Assembly (NCBI RefSeq): GCF_950023065.1
Contig: NC_088677.1
Span: 71,821,469-71,885,468 of the forward strand
Length of the DNA stretch: 64,000 nt
Direction of reading: 5' to 3'
DNA from: Planococcus citri
Lineage: Eukaryota > Arthropoda > Insecta > Hemiptera > Pseudococcidae
Shown here: positions 38,038-49,450 of the stretch, one piece after another
Numbering within the stretch: the first letter of the stretch is position 1
How the letters are laid out: each line of letters starts with the position of its first letter
Notes under the pieces: model-generated
What the model saw: the letters and a program-made list of their open reading frames with translations, nothing else
Told to the model about the DNA's origin: nothing
The model's database searches: none
Made by a program: the position numbers and the translations under genes

Positions 38038-38910
38038 TATGACCCATTTGACCCCTATTTTTACGCATCTGTTGAAAAAGTTGAAAAAAACGTGTCACTC
38101 GATGAAATAAACTCGTCACAAAAAAATCAAAATTCGAAAAAAATTCAATTTTCAATTTCAAACATCAAAAAAAGTTTAAATTTATTCAGTTGTCTTATTC
38201 TGACCTCTTTCTGAGGTATTTCATGAAAAAGTTGACAAAAATTACACTCACAAAAAAAAAAAAAAAATTCGTTCATTTTTTTGAATCTTTTCGAATTTTG
38301 ATTTTTTTGTGAGGAGTTCATTTCATCGAGTGAAAGGGGTTTTTCAACTTTTTCAACAGATACGTAAAAGTAGGGATCAAATGGGTCAACTTCACCTCTC
38401 AAAACTTTTTTCATGTTTTAAATTAAAAAATTGCATTTTTTCGCAAACTTTAACATTTTTAAAATCAACTTTACAACATGGTACCATCCCAATTTATTAA
38501 TATGTTGTTCAGCATGAAATGTTTTCCATAATAATATTTTTTTCAGAATTTTTGAGAGTCGGAACGATATGAAAACTACGCTTTGAAACTTTTTGAGCTA
38601 ATTTTTTGTACGAAAAAAAGTGGCAACACTGATTTTTATGATATCACCAAAAAGCCTTTCACAACCCCTAACTATGGGAAAATGTTCCATTTTGGTAGGT
38701 ACCGCGGTTATCGAGTAATCCACTGCTGAAATGGATGATTTTTTAGGCTCACTGAAAACTTTGACACTCTTTGGCTACCTTTAAAAATGGGCTAGAGGGC
38801 TGCGATTTACGCCATTGGACATCCCTTCGAAAGGTCTTTCCATAGGAAAAATTTCACAAAAATCGCCGAACCCCCTACCACTTTTTGGTCAAATTGACGT
38901 GGAATGACCC
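38038..38910. mobile_element. Left-truncated copy of the GGGTCATTCC foldback element
   Basis: The segment from TATGACCCATTTGACCCC to GACGTGGAATGACCC is homologous to about 53997-54856 of the complete element at 53473-54856, in the same orientation. It keeps the centre of the palindrome and the whole right arm, including the AGGGCTGCGATTT and GGTCTTTCC words, but has lost most of the left arm. Confidence 0.75.
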
Positions 38911-39254
38911 ACGACACTTTGTAATTTTAGCAATTTTTTTAACTTTTATGACATTTTGAACAATTTTTGAACCAATTTATAACAAATTTTTGGGACATCA
39001 GAACATTACTTGAATAATTTTTCAATAACTTTATACACTATTTCTAACGATTATTTGACCTTTTCGACGGTTTATATGCCATGTAAACCATTGTATATGT
39101 TATGAATCTTTTGAACAAATTTTCAAATAATTCAACAACTTCTACCTATTAAGTAGTGTTATCGAGGCAATTTAATAACTTTTTAATCATATTATTTCGA
39201 AATTAAACATGCATCTTACCAGCTCATTTCAGTCAACCCCAATAATTTTTTTTT

Positions 39255-39325
39255 CTTATTCTCACAAATGTGGAATATTTTTTAAACTCACCTGAAACAA
39301 AGAAACAAAATCAATTATTAAAAAA
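39255..39325 (-). other. Predicted recursive splice site 1 (zero-length exon)
   Basis: The minus strand reads TTTCTTTGTTTCAG|GTGAGT, with the junction between 39292 and 39291. This is a 3' splice site fused to a consensus donor, identical to the sites at 23.65 and 11.64 kb. A donor-like GTGAGAATAAG starts 26 nt downstream at 39265, and the same word follows the site at 23.65 kb. A TTAATAATTGAT stretch upstream could supply a branch point, although no CTAAT is present. It is the first such site downstream of the exon at 57.9 kb, about 18.6 kb into the presumed intron. Confidence 0.6.
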
Positions 39326-39849
39326 TTATGCAATAAAATAGAATATCGAGGAAACGAACACGGACATACAGTAAACGATATTGCCTTTACAATTTTTCAA
39401 AATAAGATTAAGACTTTTTTAAAAATTCAAACAAAAGGTTTGCAGCAAATATTCAATTCAAGTGAGAGAATGTAAAATGCACAGTCATCTTCATCATAAT
39501 GAACGATATTTTTCGAACGATTCGCTGAATCAAAAATATGCCATTGAACTGAACATTTTAATAAAGAAAAAAAAATTAAAAACCTTGAAAAAATAATTGA
39601 AACAGCCACCGAAATATTCGTAGCATTATTGAAAAAATAGATTCTCCATATGAGGTCGCTATCAGGTGTTGAAATTTACGATTAAATGTTCTTCCAGTCC
39701 TCCTCCATCTCATTCATAGAAAAAATGTCAAAAAATAATGAAAATTGTGAAACACGTCGTCAATTTTCATCAATTCGGGGTCGCGCAGTTCGAATCTTAG
39801 CTACCCACTTTGAAAAAAAAGAGTGACGATTTACTTGGGTCTCATCTCA

Positions 39850-41690
39850 TTACCCCCGCAGATTCAAATGTGTGACTTGACTCAACTGCAGGTAGGTATT
39901 TATAATTTCGATCGTTCGATTTTGGTCAAAAAGTGGAGTAGATTTCTGGTGGGTTTTTGGCGATATTTAGAAAAACTTGATTTAAAACAGGGAAAATGAT
40001 CTGAGGTAGCTGGGCTACAGATTGAGAACTGTGTCTGACTCAACCGCAGGTACTTACTTGGGTCTGGAAACAACCACTGATAGAAAACGGTGCCTGACTC
40101 AACCACAGGTCCTAACTTGGGTCTGAAAACATCCACTGATGGAGACGAAAAGACGAAAAGAAGAAAAAACCGAAGGACCAAAAGATAAAGTTAGGACCTG
40201 TGTTTGAAACAGACACCATTTCAATCAGTGGGTGTATTCAACCCAAGATAGGACCACTGTATGAAACAGACACCCCTTTAATCAGTGGGCGTGGTCAAAC
40301 CTAAGATCAGACCCAAGTTTGGACCAGTGTTTGAAACAGACACCATTCAGTGGGTGTGTTCAGACCCATGTTGGGACCAGTGCTTGAAACAGACACCATC
40401 TCAATCAGTGGATGTGTTCAGACCTAAGTTAGGACCAGTGTTTGAAACAGACACTGTTTCAATCAGTGGGTGTGTTCAGACCCATATGTTTGAACTAGTG
40501 TTTGTAACAGACCCCGATCAGTGGGTGTGTTCAGACCCATGTTGGGAACAGTGTTTGAAACAGACACTGTTTCAATCAGTAGGTGTATTCAGACCCATGT
40601 TTGAACTAGTGTTTGTAACAGACTCCAATCAGTGGGTGTGTTCAGATCCATGTTGGGAACAGTGTTTGAAACAGACACCATTGTCCATTTCAATCAGTGG
40701 GTGTGTTCAGACCCAAGATTGGACCAGTGTTTGAAACAGACACCATTCAGTGGATGTGTTCAGACTCAAGTTGGGACCAGTGTTTGAAACAGACACCATT
40801 TCAATCAGTGGGTGTGTTACCCATGTTTGAACTAGTGTTTGTAACAGACACCAATCAGTGGGTGTGTTCAGACCCATGTTTGAACTAGTGTTTGTAACAG
40901 ACCCCAATCATTGGGCGTGTTCAGACCCAAATTGGGACCAGTGTTTGAAACAGACACCATTGTCCATTTCAATCAGTGAGTGTGTTCAGACCCATGTTAG
41001 GACCAGTGTTTTAAACAGACACTGTTTCAAACAGTGGGTGTGTTCAGACCCAAGTTTGAACTAGTGTTTGTAACAGACCCCAATCAGTTGGCATGTTCAG
41101 ACCCAAGTTGGGACCAGTGTTTGAAACAGACACCATTGTCCATTTCAATCAGTGAGTGTGTTCAGAACCATGTTACGTTAGGACCAGTGTTTGAAACAGA
41201 CACCATTTCAATCAGTGGGTGTGTTCAGACCCAAGTTTGGACCAGTGTTTGAAACAGACACCATTTCAATCAGTGAATGTTTTCAGACCTGAGTTAGGAC
41301 CCGTGTTTGAAACAGACATCATTCAGTGGGTGTGTTCAGACCCAAGTTAGGACCAGTGTTTGAAAAATTGAAACAGACACCCTTTCAATCAGTGGGTGTG
41401 TTCAGACCTAAGTTAGGACCAGTGTTTGAAACAGACAGCACAGGTCCTTACTTTGGGCTGAAAACACCCACTGATGGAAAACTGTGTCTGAATTAACCAC
41501 AGGTCATTACGTGTGTTGAATTCTGTGTCTTGTCTCAACCACAAGTATCTACTTCAGTCTCATTACACCCACAGATTCAAATGTGTGTCTGATTCAACCA
41601 CAAGTTTTTATAATTTTGATTGTTTGATTTTTCCCAAAAAGTGGAGTAGATTTCCAGTCAGTTTTTGGCAAAGTATGAAAAAAAAAAATC
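39850..41690. repeat. Direct repeats bracketing the satellite
   Basis: CAGATTCAAATGTGTG, then CTCAAC-CAGGT, TTTATAATTT, GATTGTTTGATTTT and AAAAAGTGGAGTAGATTTC, occurs at about 39858-39970 and again at about 41572-41690 in the same orientation. The satellite lies between them with most units inverted relative to the flanking partial units. Confidence 0.65.
40185..41445. repeat. Satellite array, about 55-68-bp units, roughly 20 copies
   Basis: The array repeats variants of TTTGAAACAGACACCATTTC, AATCAGTGGGTGTGTTCAGA and CCCAAGTTAGGACCAGTG. Some units have GTTTGTAACAGACCCCAATC instead, and unit length varies by deletion. Open frames of up to 149 codons (for example 40285-40734) exist only because the unit happens to be open. 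Flanking pieces at about 40010-40140 and 41440-41530 carry the same unit in reverse complement (ACTCAACCACAGGTCCTAAC, TTGGGTCTGAAAACA). Confidence 0.9.
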
Positions 41691-44600
41691 GGCGAACCTT
41701 TGTGCAAAGACTGGTTTGGCATGGAATGACCCCTTGGGCCTTGGTGCAAAAGTCTCATCAAATTTTTTCATAGATCTCCAATCAGAACACACGAAACCGA
41801 TCCACTAAAATAAATCCTCTCTTCTCTCAGCCCTACTCCCCATTTTCCCTGCAGCCTCCTCCACCTTTCCTTTATATTAACCAGACAATGCGTTTACCAT
41901 CTTAATACTTATTTCAAAGCACTGTCATTCATCGCAAAAAAACAAAAGTGAATCGAGCAAAGAAGTCAAACCAAAACAATACTACGACTACCGATGATGA
42001 CAAAGTCATATAGCACCTCGATTCATTTCTGGTCGCGTCGCGACGACAAAAATCACCATAATGCATTTCCTGTTCGCAATAACCTTTTGTCTAAGCTCCG
42101 AAAACAATTAAACGCTCGTCTACGATGGTGATTCGTAAGTCGTAATTTATATTCGTATATAGTTCTTTTGTTTCGTTGTTTTCGTTTTCGAAAATGGACG
42201 TGTCGAAAGCTATACAGAAGGGTTGGTCGTGTTGTGTTTTTTTCCATCATCATTTTTTTTTTTTGTTTAATGCACATTGCACGTATGCTGCATTTGAATG
42301 GCAAACAGATGAGGGGGAATACTTACTCGATAGAAGTAAAATGCATCTTTCGGAATCGTTCTGTTGGTCTTGTTATTTTTTTCGCAACATCGTGCTTCGA
42401 GTCGCGTGCCCTTAGCGAAGAATTTATAAATACCTGAGTACATTCGCGTATTTATGTATAGCATCGGCAAAAAAAATACGTACTCGTATGTGGAAATAGT
42501 ACAGCGGTGTGAGCTATAGCGGCGCGGCGGCGTGAATAATTAATGAAATTTAGTCACGACAGATGCCCGAAGCGCGTGTTCAAAAAATGCACGAGTCGAG
42601 AAGTAAGGAGCAAAAGTAACGTTGTTTATAATCTCGATTCAGTGCAAAGAATTATAAAAACTATCCGGTCTCGAGGAATAGTCTGATGCAAAAGAACGCG
42701 AACGCCCTCGCCCTTGCCCTCGCTGCAGTCGACTTATTATGATTTTAATATATTTATACGCTCCTCGTATAGTTTTCAAATGAATTGTACATATATATAT
42801 ATGCTATATGCAAGCTAGAATGTATACGACCTGCTCCGCAGCGATAACAATACCGGTAATGAGATAGCTGGATGAGATAATAAAGCCGAAGAGTCGTTAT
42901 GCCCACGAGACGTACGGGGATCATAGACTCTTATACATTGATCACGTTTTGTTTTTATTTTCGTCGTTGTTATTTTTCATCTGTAGGTATGTAGTAATAG
43001 AAATTTTGTACTCTCGAAAAGCTACGGTATACGAGTGAGTATATTTTTAAACCATTAGGAAGTGATAAAGAGACATTGTATCGGGTGCGAATACCACTTA
43101 TAATCGTATTAGAATTAGATCGATCGAGATAAGAAACGAACGGATTTGGATTTTCACCTATGAGAGTTTCTCTTTATTGAAGATAAGAATCGCCAAGCCA
43201 GGCGCGAGCTTTGGACTCCCAAATATAATATTACGATACGCGAACGTGTAGTCTGGCTTTTAGCAACGCTTTGATCTCGATTTCCCTTCTTTTTTTTCCG
43301 CGTATCCGTGCCCAGATGAAAGAAAAAGTATTGCCAAGACCCCTATATACGTATTTGCTTTACTTTGTAATACCCAATAAGTCCCAGATGCATAAGTGTA
43401 AAAATGACGTCACCGTCAAGACTCCGATAACCCGAGTGCGGATGACTAGACTCGGGAATCACCCTCATATAAAATGAAGCCGACATGACGACTGCAGCAT
43501 CGACGCTGGCTCTGGCACTGGCAACCCCGATCCGATGCCCGAGTAAATTGAACTTGACCGATAATATGACATAATGCGGATGGTAACAGGCAACAGCTCC
43601 TCCCCATTTGGTAATCTATATTGCACCCTGCAGTTCGAATCGCCCGAGTTGGGTCTCTCTTTCGGTATCTTCCTATAGTTTTGTTTTTCCAATGGAGATA
43701 ACTCGATTTACCCTGAACCAAGGTCAAAGAGATGGAGAATACCGTTGAAATTAATTTTTTATGGGATTTTTTTCACAAATGGATGATTACGTACGAAATG
43801 AGGGTGGTCGGGATATGTCGAATGCGCTGTATGTGGGGTGATTTTGTACGTACATATAAAATGTGTTGACAGATGTGTTACAAAGAGAATACAGATAAAT
43901 ATTAGGATGTATTTGTTATCGATAAGATACTGTTATTTTTTTCGATTTGTGTTACGATCGATGAAATTGATTGGGATGTTGTCAATGGAGCCCTTCTTAC
44001 TGCAAGTTCTGTTTCTGAACTTCGTTCTTGGCCTTTTAGCAGTTGTACTGGAGAAAAATCAAAATTCGCTGGAAATGATGAAATAGCTCTGAAATGGCTT
44101 CCAAAGATCTTTTCGGTGGAGCAGGAGACAGAGGGGGTCAGCTAGCTTATTCTATAGAAGCTCGAACGAAAAATAAAAGGTATCCTCTGATTTTATTCGA
44201 TGTTTCTTCACCTTCTATGCGTGGTTTTGGACCCAAAATGTCGAAAAATGCATTGCATCCTAATTTTAGGACCAACAAGATTTCAGAATTAGTTTCGAAA
44301 TTTTGAGTCGCAAGCGTCTTTCTGGGTGACTCGATTTTCGATTTGGGGCCAAATTTTGAGCTCCTCACCCCCTTCTCCCAGGTCCCAGATCACTCAACCT
44401 TGGTTTTAGGGTCACGTAGGATTCAGAATAAGTTACATTTTAATACTAAAAAACTGTGATAATGTTTTGTGGAATTTTTGAGAAAATAATTTTTAAAGAT
44501 TGCGAAAAAATACGAAATTGCAATAAAAAATTTTAAAAAATATATTTTTTCTATAATGTTGAAATATGGCATACAACAGATTTGTTTTGTTGAAAAAATC

Positions 44601-45377
44601 ACTACTTTTTCGTTACGTTCTTCAATTAACAAAGTAAAATTTTTCACAGGAAAATTTTAAGAAAATTTAAATTTGAAGAAAATTGACCTGTTTGACGTCA
44701 CATATTTCAACACTGTTGCCAGTTTCATCGAAAATAGGTCAACTTTTTTTCAATTATTTGAAAGTTTTTGATTGCGCGTTTGAATTTTTTCATTTTTTCA
44801 CTACCCTTTTGACAAAATTCACTACTTTTTCACTACTTTCACTACCTGTTAGATACTTACTCTGTGAAATAATTTGTCATTTTTTTGATACAGTAGAAAA
44901 ATAAAAAATTTTTTCTTGCTTGAACAGAAGACAAATTCATCACAAAAAAAATCGCTTTTTGAATATAATTTTTGCATTATTGCACTTGAAAAGTTGGGAA
45001 AAAAATCCGATGCCATATCAACTAAAAATGTTGAAAAAATTCATAAAAATTTCATCTTTGCTTGCTTTTTTATGATGGTCGTATAAAATATTAATTTTTG
45101 CTCACATTATGAAAAACGTTTGATAAAATTTTGAATTTCTGACGAGTGGTTATTACTCGGATACATTTTGATGAAAGGGTAAGCAAAGATTAATTTTTTA
45201 CAATTTTAAAACATTTCTTGACGATACGACGTCGGAATTTTTTAAGTGAAAGCCAAAATTATGATCAAAAGCGCATTTTTTTGTTAACAAATTTGCCATA
45301 TTTTTAGGCAAGAAAGATTTTTTGCGGGGGGGGGGGAGTTCTCCACTCGACCACCGCCCCTTCACACACAAAAAAAA
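41691..45377. other. Non-coding stretch, no gene recognised
   Basis: 41.8-44.1 kb is lower-copy with CG-rich patches (notably 42.5-42.8 and 43.45-43.65 kb) and a short TA microsatellite near 42792. Open frames of up to 93 codons overlap on both strands. 44.1-45.4 kb is AT-rich repeat DNA whose ATTAACAAAGTAAAATTTTTCACAGG words recur at 45.73 kb and, in diverged form, at 23.05 and 24.08 kb. Confidence 0.4.
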
Positions 45378-45382
45378 ATTAA

Positions 45383-45730
45383 CAGGGTATCCACTATTTT
45401 CGGCAAGTCATTTTTCTCGACTTCTAAGTATTCCAGACCTATTTTCCGGATTATTTTTTCCAATTTTCTATGATATAATTTGTACATACATTGAGAGGCA
45501 TAAAAACCACCCTTTTTTGTAAGAGGATGAGGAGTTTACTTTTTGGCTTTTAAAATTTTAGAACTTAATGATGTTTTATTGAAGAAAGTTGATTTTGAAA
45601 AAGAAAACAGAACAGGTCCAAGCGAGGGAGAAAACTCTTGAAAATCTGTATTTCGAGAAATGAAAAAAATTACGAAATTCCCTGACTTTTGTCTGACTTT
45701 TCCAGGTTTACTAGGAGAATGGACACCCTG
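45383..45730. mobile_element. 348-bp element with CAGGGT(A/G)TCCA ends and ATTAA duplication
   Basis: It starts CAGGGTATCCACT and ends GAATGGACACCCTG, inverted ends of about 11 bp. ATTAA flanks both sides (45378-45382 and 45731-45735). Related repeat copies near 23052 (ACACAAAATTAACAAAATAA) and 44624 (ATTAACAAAGTAAAATT) read straight through the insertion point, which supports a real insertion. Its right part holds CCCTGACTTTTGTCTGACTTTTCCAGG, a phrase reminiscent of widespread small insect DNA elements. The 5-bp duplication leaves the superfamily open. Confidence 0.75.
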
Positions 45731-45735
45731 ATTAA

Positions 45736-48700
45736 CAAAGTCAAATTTTTCACAGGAAAATTTTCAACAAAATTGAAATGGAAGAAAAATTGTATGCAAA
45801 GTATTTTTAATTTCAATCAAAATTATTTTTTAAAAAAACAATACAAATGAATACATTAATGAATTTTTTCATTTTTTCACTACCTTTTTTTGATTAAATT
45901 CACTACTTTTACAACTTTCACTGCCCATTTTTAAAATTACTACTTTTTCAGTCTGACCCTCTCCCTGCCTCCCCCTCAAGGAATTCAAGACATAAATCGA
46001 TTTGTAAACCATATTAATATGTTTGGTGCTTCTTTTGGAACACGATGCCCCTGCAAAGTTTTATTTTGCATTCATTGTTCAGCGACCTGGACATTTATTC
46101 GATTCTAAAAATACAATTTTAAACTCACGAAATTGATGTCAATTCTCGTAAATGTTAGTGCAATAATTTCTAAAACTATCACAATCAATTCTACCCATCC
46201 AAAAAAAAGATCCAAGTGCACTCTTCTCCTTCATCGTGTCACAAACTTTGATGGACGTTTCATTATCTTTTCCTCACTTACCCCTTGAGTTTGTTTCTAA
46301 GACATCAACCCATCCTGTAATATATAATCATTCGGACCACTCGTGTGCTTTTCTCAACCCCATATAATAATTGTAGATGCAAAATGGCCCGAAGGTCGAA
46401 GCCCGAAGAATCGAAGAACCCTCCTTTTCATAACAATAGAATATCCACATGTGTCGATCTACAACACGTATAAAAACACCAACACAAATTTCTTGGAAAA
46501 AATCGAGCAAAAAAAAAGTAAAGAAAAAACCCTCGGAAGATGGTAGTTGGTAGGCCGTCACGTGTTCGCTTTCACAATCATCGCGGTCATTATCGTTTTG
46601 AAAGGTTAATTCCCTTCACGAAATTATATAAAAAAGGTAACTGGAAATCTCAGCAATCGATCACACAATCGTTACAAAAGACTCGAAAGGTCAACCAGCA
46701 GGCCATCAGGACGAGCAGGTAAAAGATCGGTGAACGGCTGCAGCGTTTCGTATGCGCCTATTCTTGTATATATTTTTTTTATACCTATTCTACTATATTT
46801 TACAACTAGATATACGCGAGAGCGGCGATTTTCTACGCAGAATATCGTAAAATAGCCTACGCTCGGCGTTATGGAGTTTTTTCCCCTTGCCATTTTTCAA
46901 TGGCCGACAAAGAGTGAAAGCTGTAAAGCTTTTGATGTTTTGATTGAAAGCGCGCTACGCTAATTGAAATAGTCAAGTGTCACATTTCGAACACTAGTGT
47001 AATAAATCGTATCAGTATGTAAAACGTGGGTAGGTATATAGGAAGGCATTGCGCGAAACTTCTTTCTTTTTCTGAATACTTACTTACCGTAATAAGGTAA
47101 TTCTTTCGGTCGTAAATTTACCTATAATACAACTTGCGCACGAATGGTCGTGTGTAATGAAGATGCGGCGGTCTTCGATCTTTGGATCTTCCAGGTTACG
47201 CAACACCAAACCATGCCGAGTGTCGACCTTGTCTTCGGACTTGGAATTTGTCTCCGTCGTCTTTGCTGCCAAGATTTTTACATATACGATATTTCAACGT
47301 CGACGTCGGTCTTCGATCGTGATGCGTCCGAAAAGGTTCGTTTAAAATCGCAGTTTCGCCCGCTGACTTTGGATCTCCTTTGATAAAACCGCCGCCGAGC
47401 CGCAGTCTCACGAGAGCAGCGTAAAGGATTAAAGTATTGATAGAAAAAACGTGACCGTGAACGAAAGTGAAATAAGTACAGCATGTGCTATAGGAGTACG
47501 TTTTGACCAGTGACCAATTTTTTTTTACCAGGTGAAGATGCTGTAGTGACACAAATGACGAATTACACGGGTTTGAATTTTTTTTACGAGAAATTGAGAA
47601 ATGATTCGAGATGCGAAGGGGAAAAGAGGATTCCAATATTTTTATCCATGTGCAATGGTACAAGGTGTTCACAAAACGTGCTCAATCTTGACCAATTCAA
47701 ATGCATAGGGTTGCTTTTGTTTTTTTTTGTTCATAAAAACACAATGATTATTTCATGAACCATTTTTTGAAACAGGTTCTGAGGTGTACTGCTAATTTAT
47801 AATCACTTCTTTCAAAACTGAGGCACAGAAAAACTTCGAATTGAAAATTTTTGAACAAATTGCTCTTTCGATTCTATTACTTGGGCAAATTTATAAACAG
47901 CGGGGGGCTCAATGTGGTAATATTAATCCCTGCCATATAGAATGAGTAAAGTTTAATTTTAATTGGCACATTCCCTTGTGAGACTTTTGCGATGAATTCA
48001 TCAGAAATCACTCATGTCATGTCATGTCAATTTCTGAACAGAACATCTCGGTTGAACATTTCCTCCCTAAGTATATACTTACGAGTAATCCAAAGATTAA
48101 AGCGATCCGACGCTTATGCGTGTAAATATGCCTCTATAAGCTCTTCCGAACACTTTTATGTCGCGACGATAGACTCGAGAAACCGTAGAAAAACCACTCA
48201 CAATAATTTTTAAACCCATTTTATACTCGCGAATGTTTCCGGATTCCCTCTCTCTGTGAACGCGATTGTTTTGCTGGGGAAACTTGAGGAACGAGTGGAA
48301 ATCGACTGTTGATAATATTCCGGTAATCTCTCGACTCAATTAAACGGAATTTTGTGAAAAGTGAGACTTCACGCGGAATATGATCGCAGCTTAGAGAGTG
48401 GAACTGGAGGTATCGCATTACACTCGACGATCACGAAGTTTTATGAAAATGTAGAATTGAATTTTTGTTTAGAGAAGACTATAATAAATGTAATGTGTCT
48501 TACAAAATTATTCAAAATGAAAAAGCAAGACTGCAGCAGGACATTTTTCAAACACTTCACGATTTCTTCGCGGGGGGGGGGGAGGGACAATAGTTTATCA
48601 GTTAATTTTTCGCTTTTCAATGTATTTGGACATTTTAAGATTTCTTGGAGGGAGAAAAGTGTCAAAAATACTTCCAATATTTCAATTTTTCATTGGAGAG

Positions 48701-49009
48701 GCATTCTGCAAACACTTCACGACTTTTTTTCGAAGAGGAGAATTCCAATATTTTTTCGAAGGGGGGGGGGGAGGGAAGGAGTTGACGATATTTTCTCATC
48801 TAAATTTTTCGTTTTTCAAATTTTTCAACTGTTTGAGTGTTTTTAATAAAATTATCATCGTGGGTACTTTTTTTCCCGTAATTGTTAAAAAAAAAATGCA
48901 AATAGCTGTAATGAAACAGGGTAACCCTGCCCCTCTATTTTGGGGCCAAATTTGAAAAAAAAATAACTCTCGTATGGTAATGACCAAAGTTTAAAAAAGT
49001 AATCAAAAA
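45736..49009. other. Non-coding stretch with one weak exon candidate
   Basis: 46.3-48.4 kb is lower-copy and relatively CG-rich; 48.44-49.0 kb is AT-rich with two G runs (about 48570 and 48761). A weak minus-strand exon candidate is listed at 47104-47268. The 161-codon frame at 48361-48846 and the 158-codon frame at 47196-47672 show no domain. Confidence 0.35.
47104..47268 (-). other. Weak candidate internal exon of unknown product
   Basis: On the minus strand TTGGCAG|C could serve as acceptor and TATTATAG|GTAAAT as donor, enclosing an open frame rich in charged residues (SKSEDKVDTRHGLVLRNLED and following). Codon third positions look more GC-rich than the surroundings. The frame has no ATG of its own, the pyrimidine tract is poor and no family is recognised. 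It could be an alternative exon in the long intron of the gene at 57.9 kb or chance. Confidence 0.15.
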
Positions 49010-49450
49010 ACTCATAAAACGCGAACAAAACATTTTATTACAAGAAAAAAATCACAAAAAAGCCAGAATATTTTGTTTAAAAAGCTAAAAAAAAGGACTT
49101 TTTGACAATTACTGACAAAAAATGACAATTTTTCCACATTTTTTCCATAAAAGTGCATAATTTTGCAACATTTTGGCAATAAAGCAGGATTTTTCGGCAA
49201 TTTTCAACATGAAATTGAAAAAATGGTTTTCAATTTCTGTCAAGAAAGGAACATTTTTTTGGAAACTTTGGCAAAAAAACGAGACTTTTAAGCAATTTTT
49301 GGAAAAAAATTAGGCTTTTTGAGTTTTTTTAGCAAAAAATTGACAATTTTTAATAATTTTTGGCAAAAAATAAAACTTTTCTGTTCAGCATATTTTCACT
49401 GAAAAAGTGATTTTTTGACAATTTTTTTGGTGAGAAAAGTATCTGAGATT
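49010..49450. repeat. Second block of the degenerate TTTTGGCAATTTTT repeat
   Basis: The segment repeats AAAAAAACGAGACTTTT, AGCAATTTTTGG and TTGACAATTTTT variants, matching the theme of 7900-9350. It is AT-rich and non-coding. Confidence 0.5.

Noticed and set aside
40285..40734. 149-codon open frame and neighbouring frames at 40697-41252 as a repetitive protein gene
   Set aside because: They lie wholly in the satellite array. Similar frames are open on both strands and in different phases because the unit lacks stops in those phases; unit length varies by amounts not divisible by three.
41636..41735. GGAATGACCCC near 41724 as another copy end of the 53-kb foldback
   Set aside because: Only about 11 bases match and the adjoining sequence belongs to the direct repeat beside the satellite.
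47515..47540. Plus-strand TTTTTTTTTACCAG|GTGAAG as a fourth fused splice site
   Set aside because: It is on the opposite strand from the gene, the donor half is weak, and it lacks the shared 20-mer.
47196..47672. 158-codon minus-strand frame as a gene
   Set aside because: It overlaps other open frames on both strands, has no recognisable domain, and its start half is low-complexity; only the short segment listed as a weak exon seemed worth noting.
48361..48846. 161-codon plus-strand frame as a gene
   Set aside because: Its translation is phenylalanine-rich from T runs and crosses degenerate repeats with G tracts; no domain.
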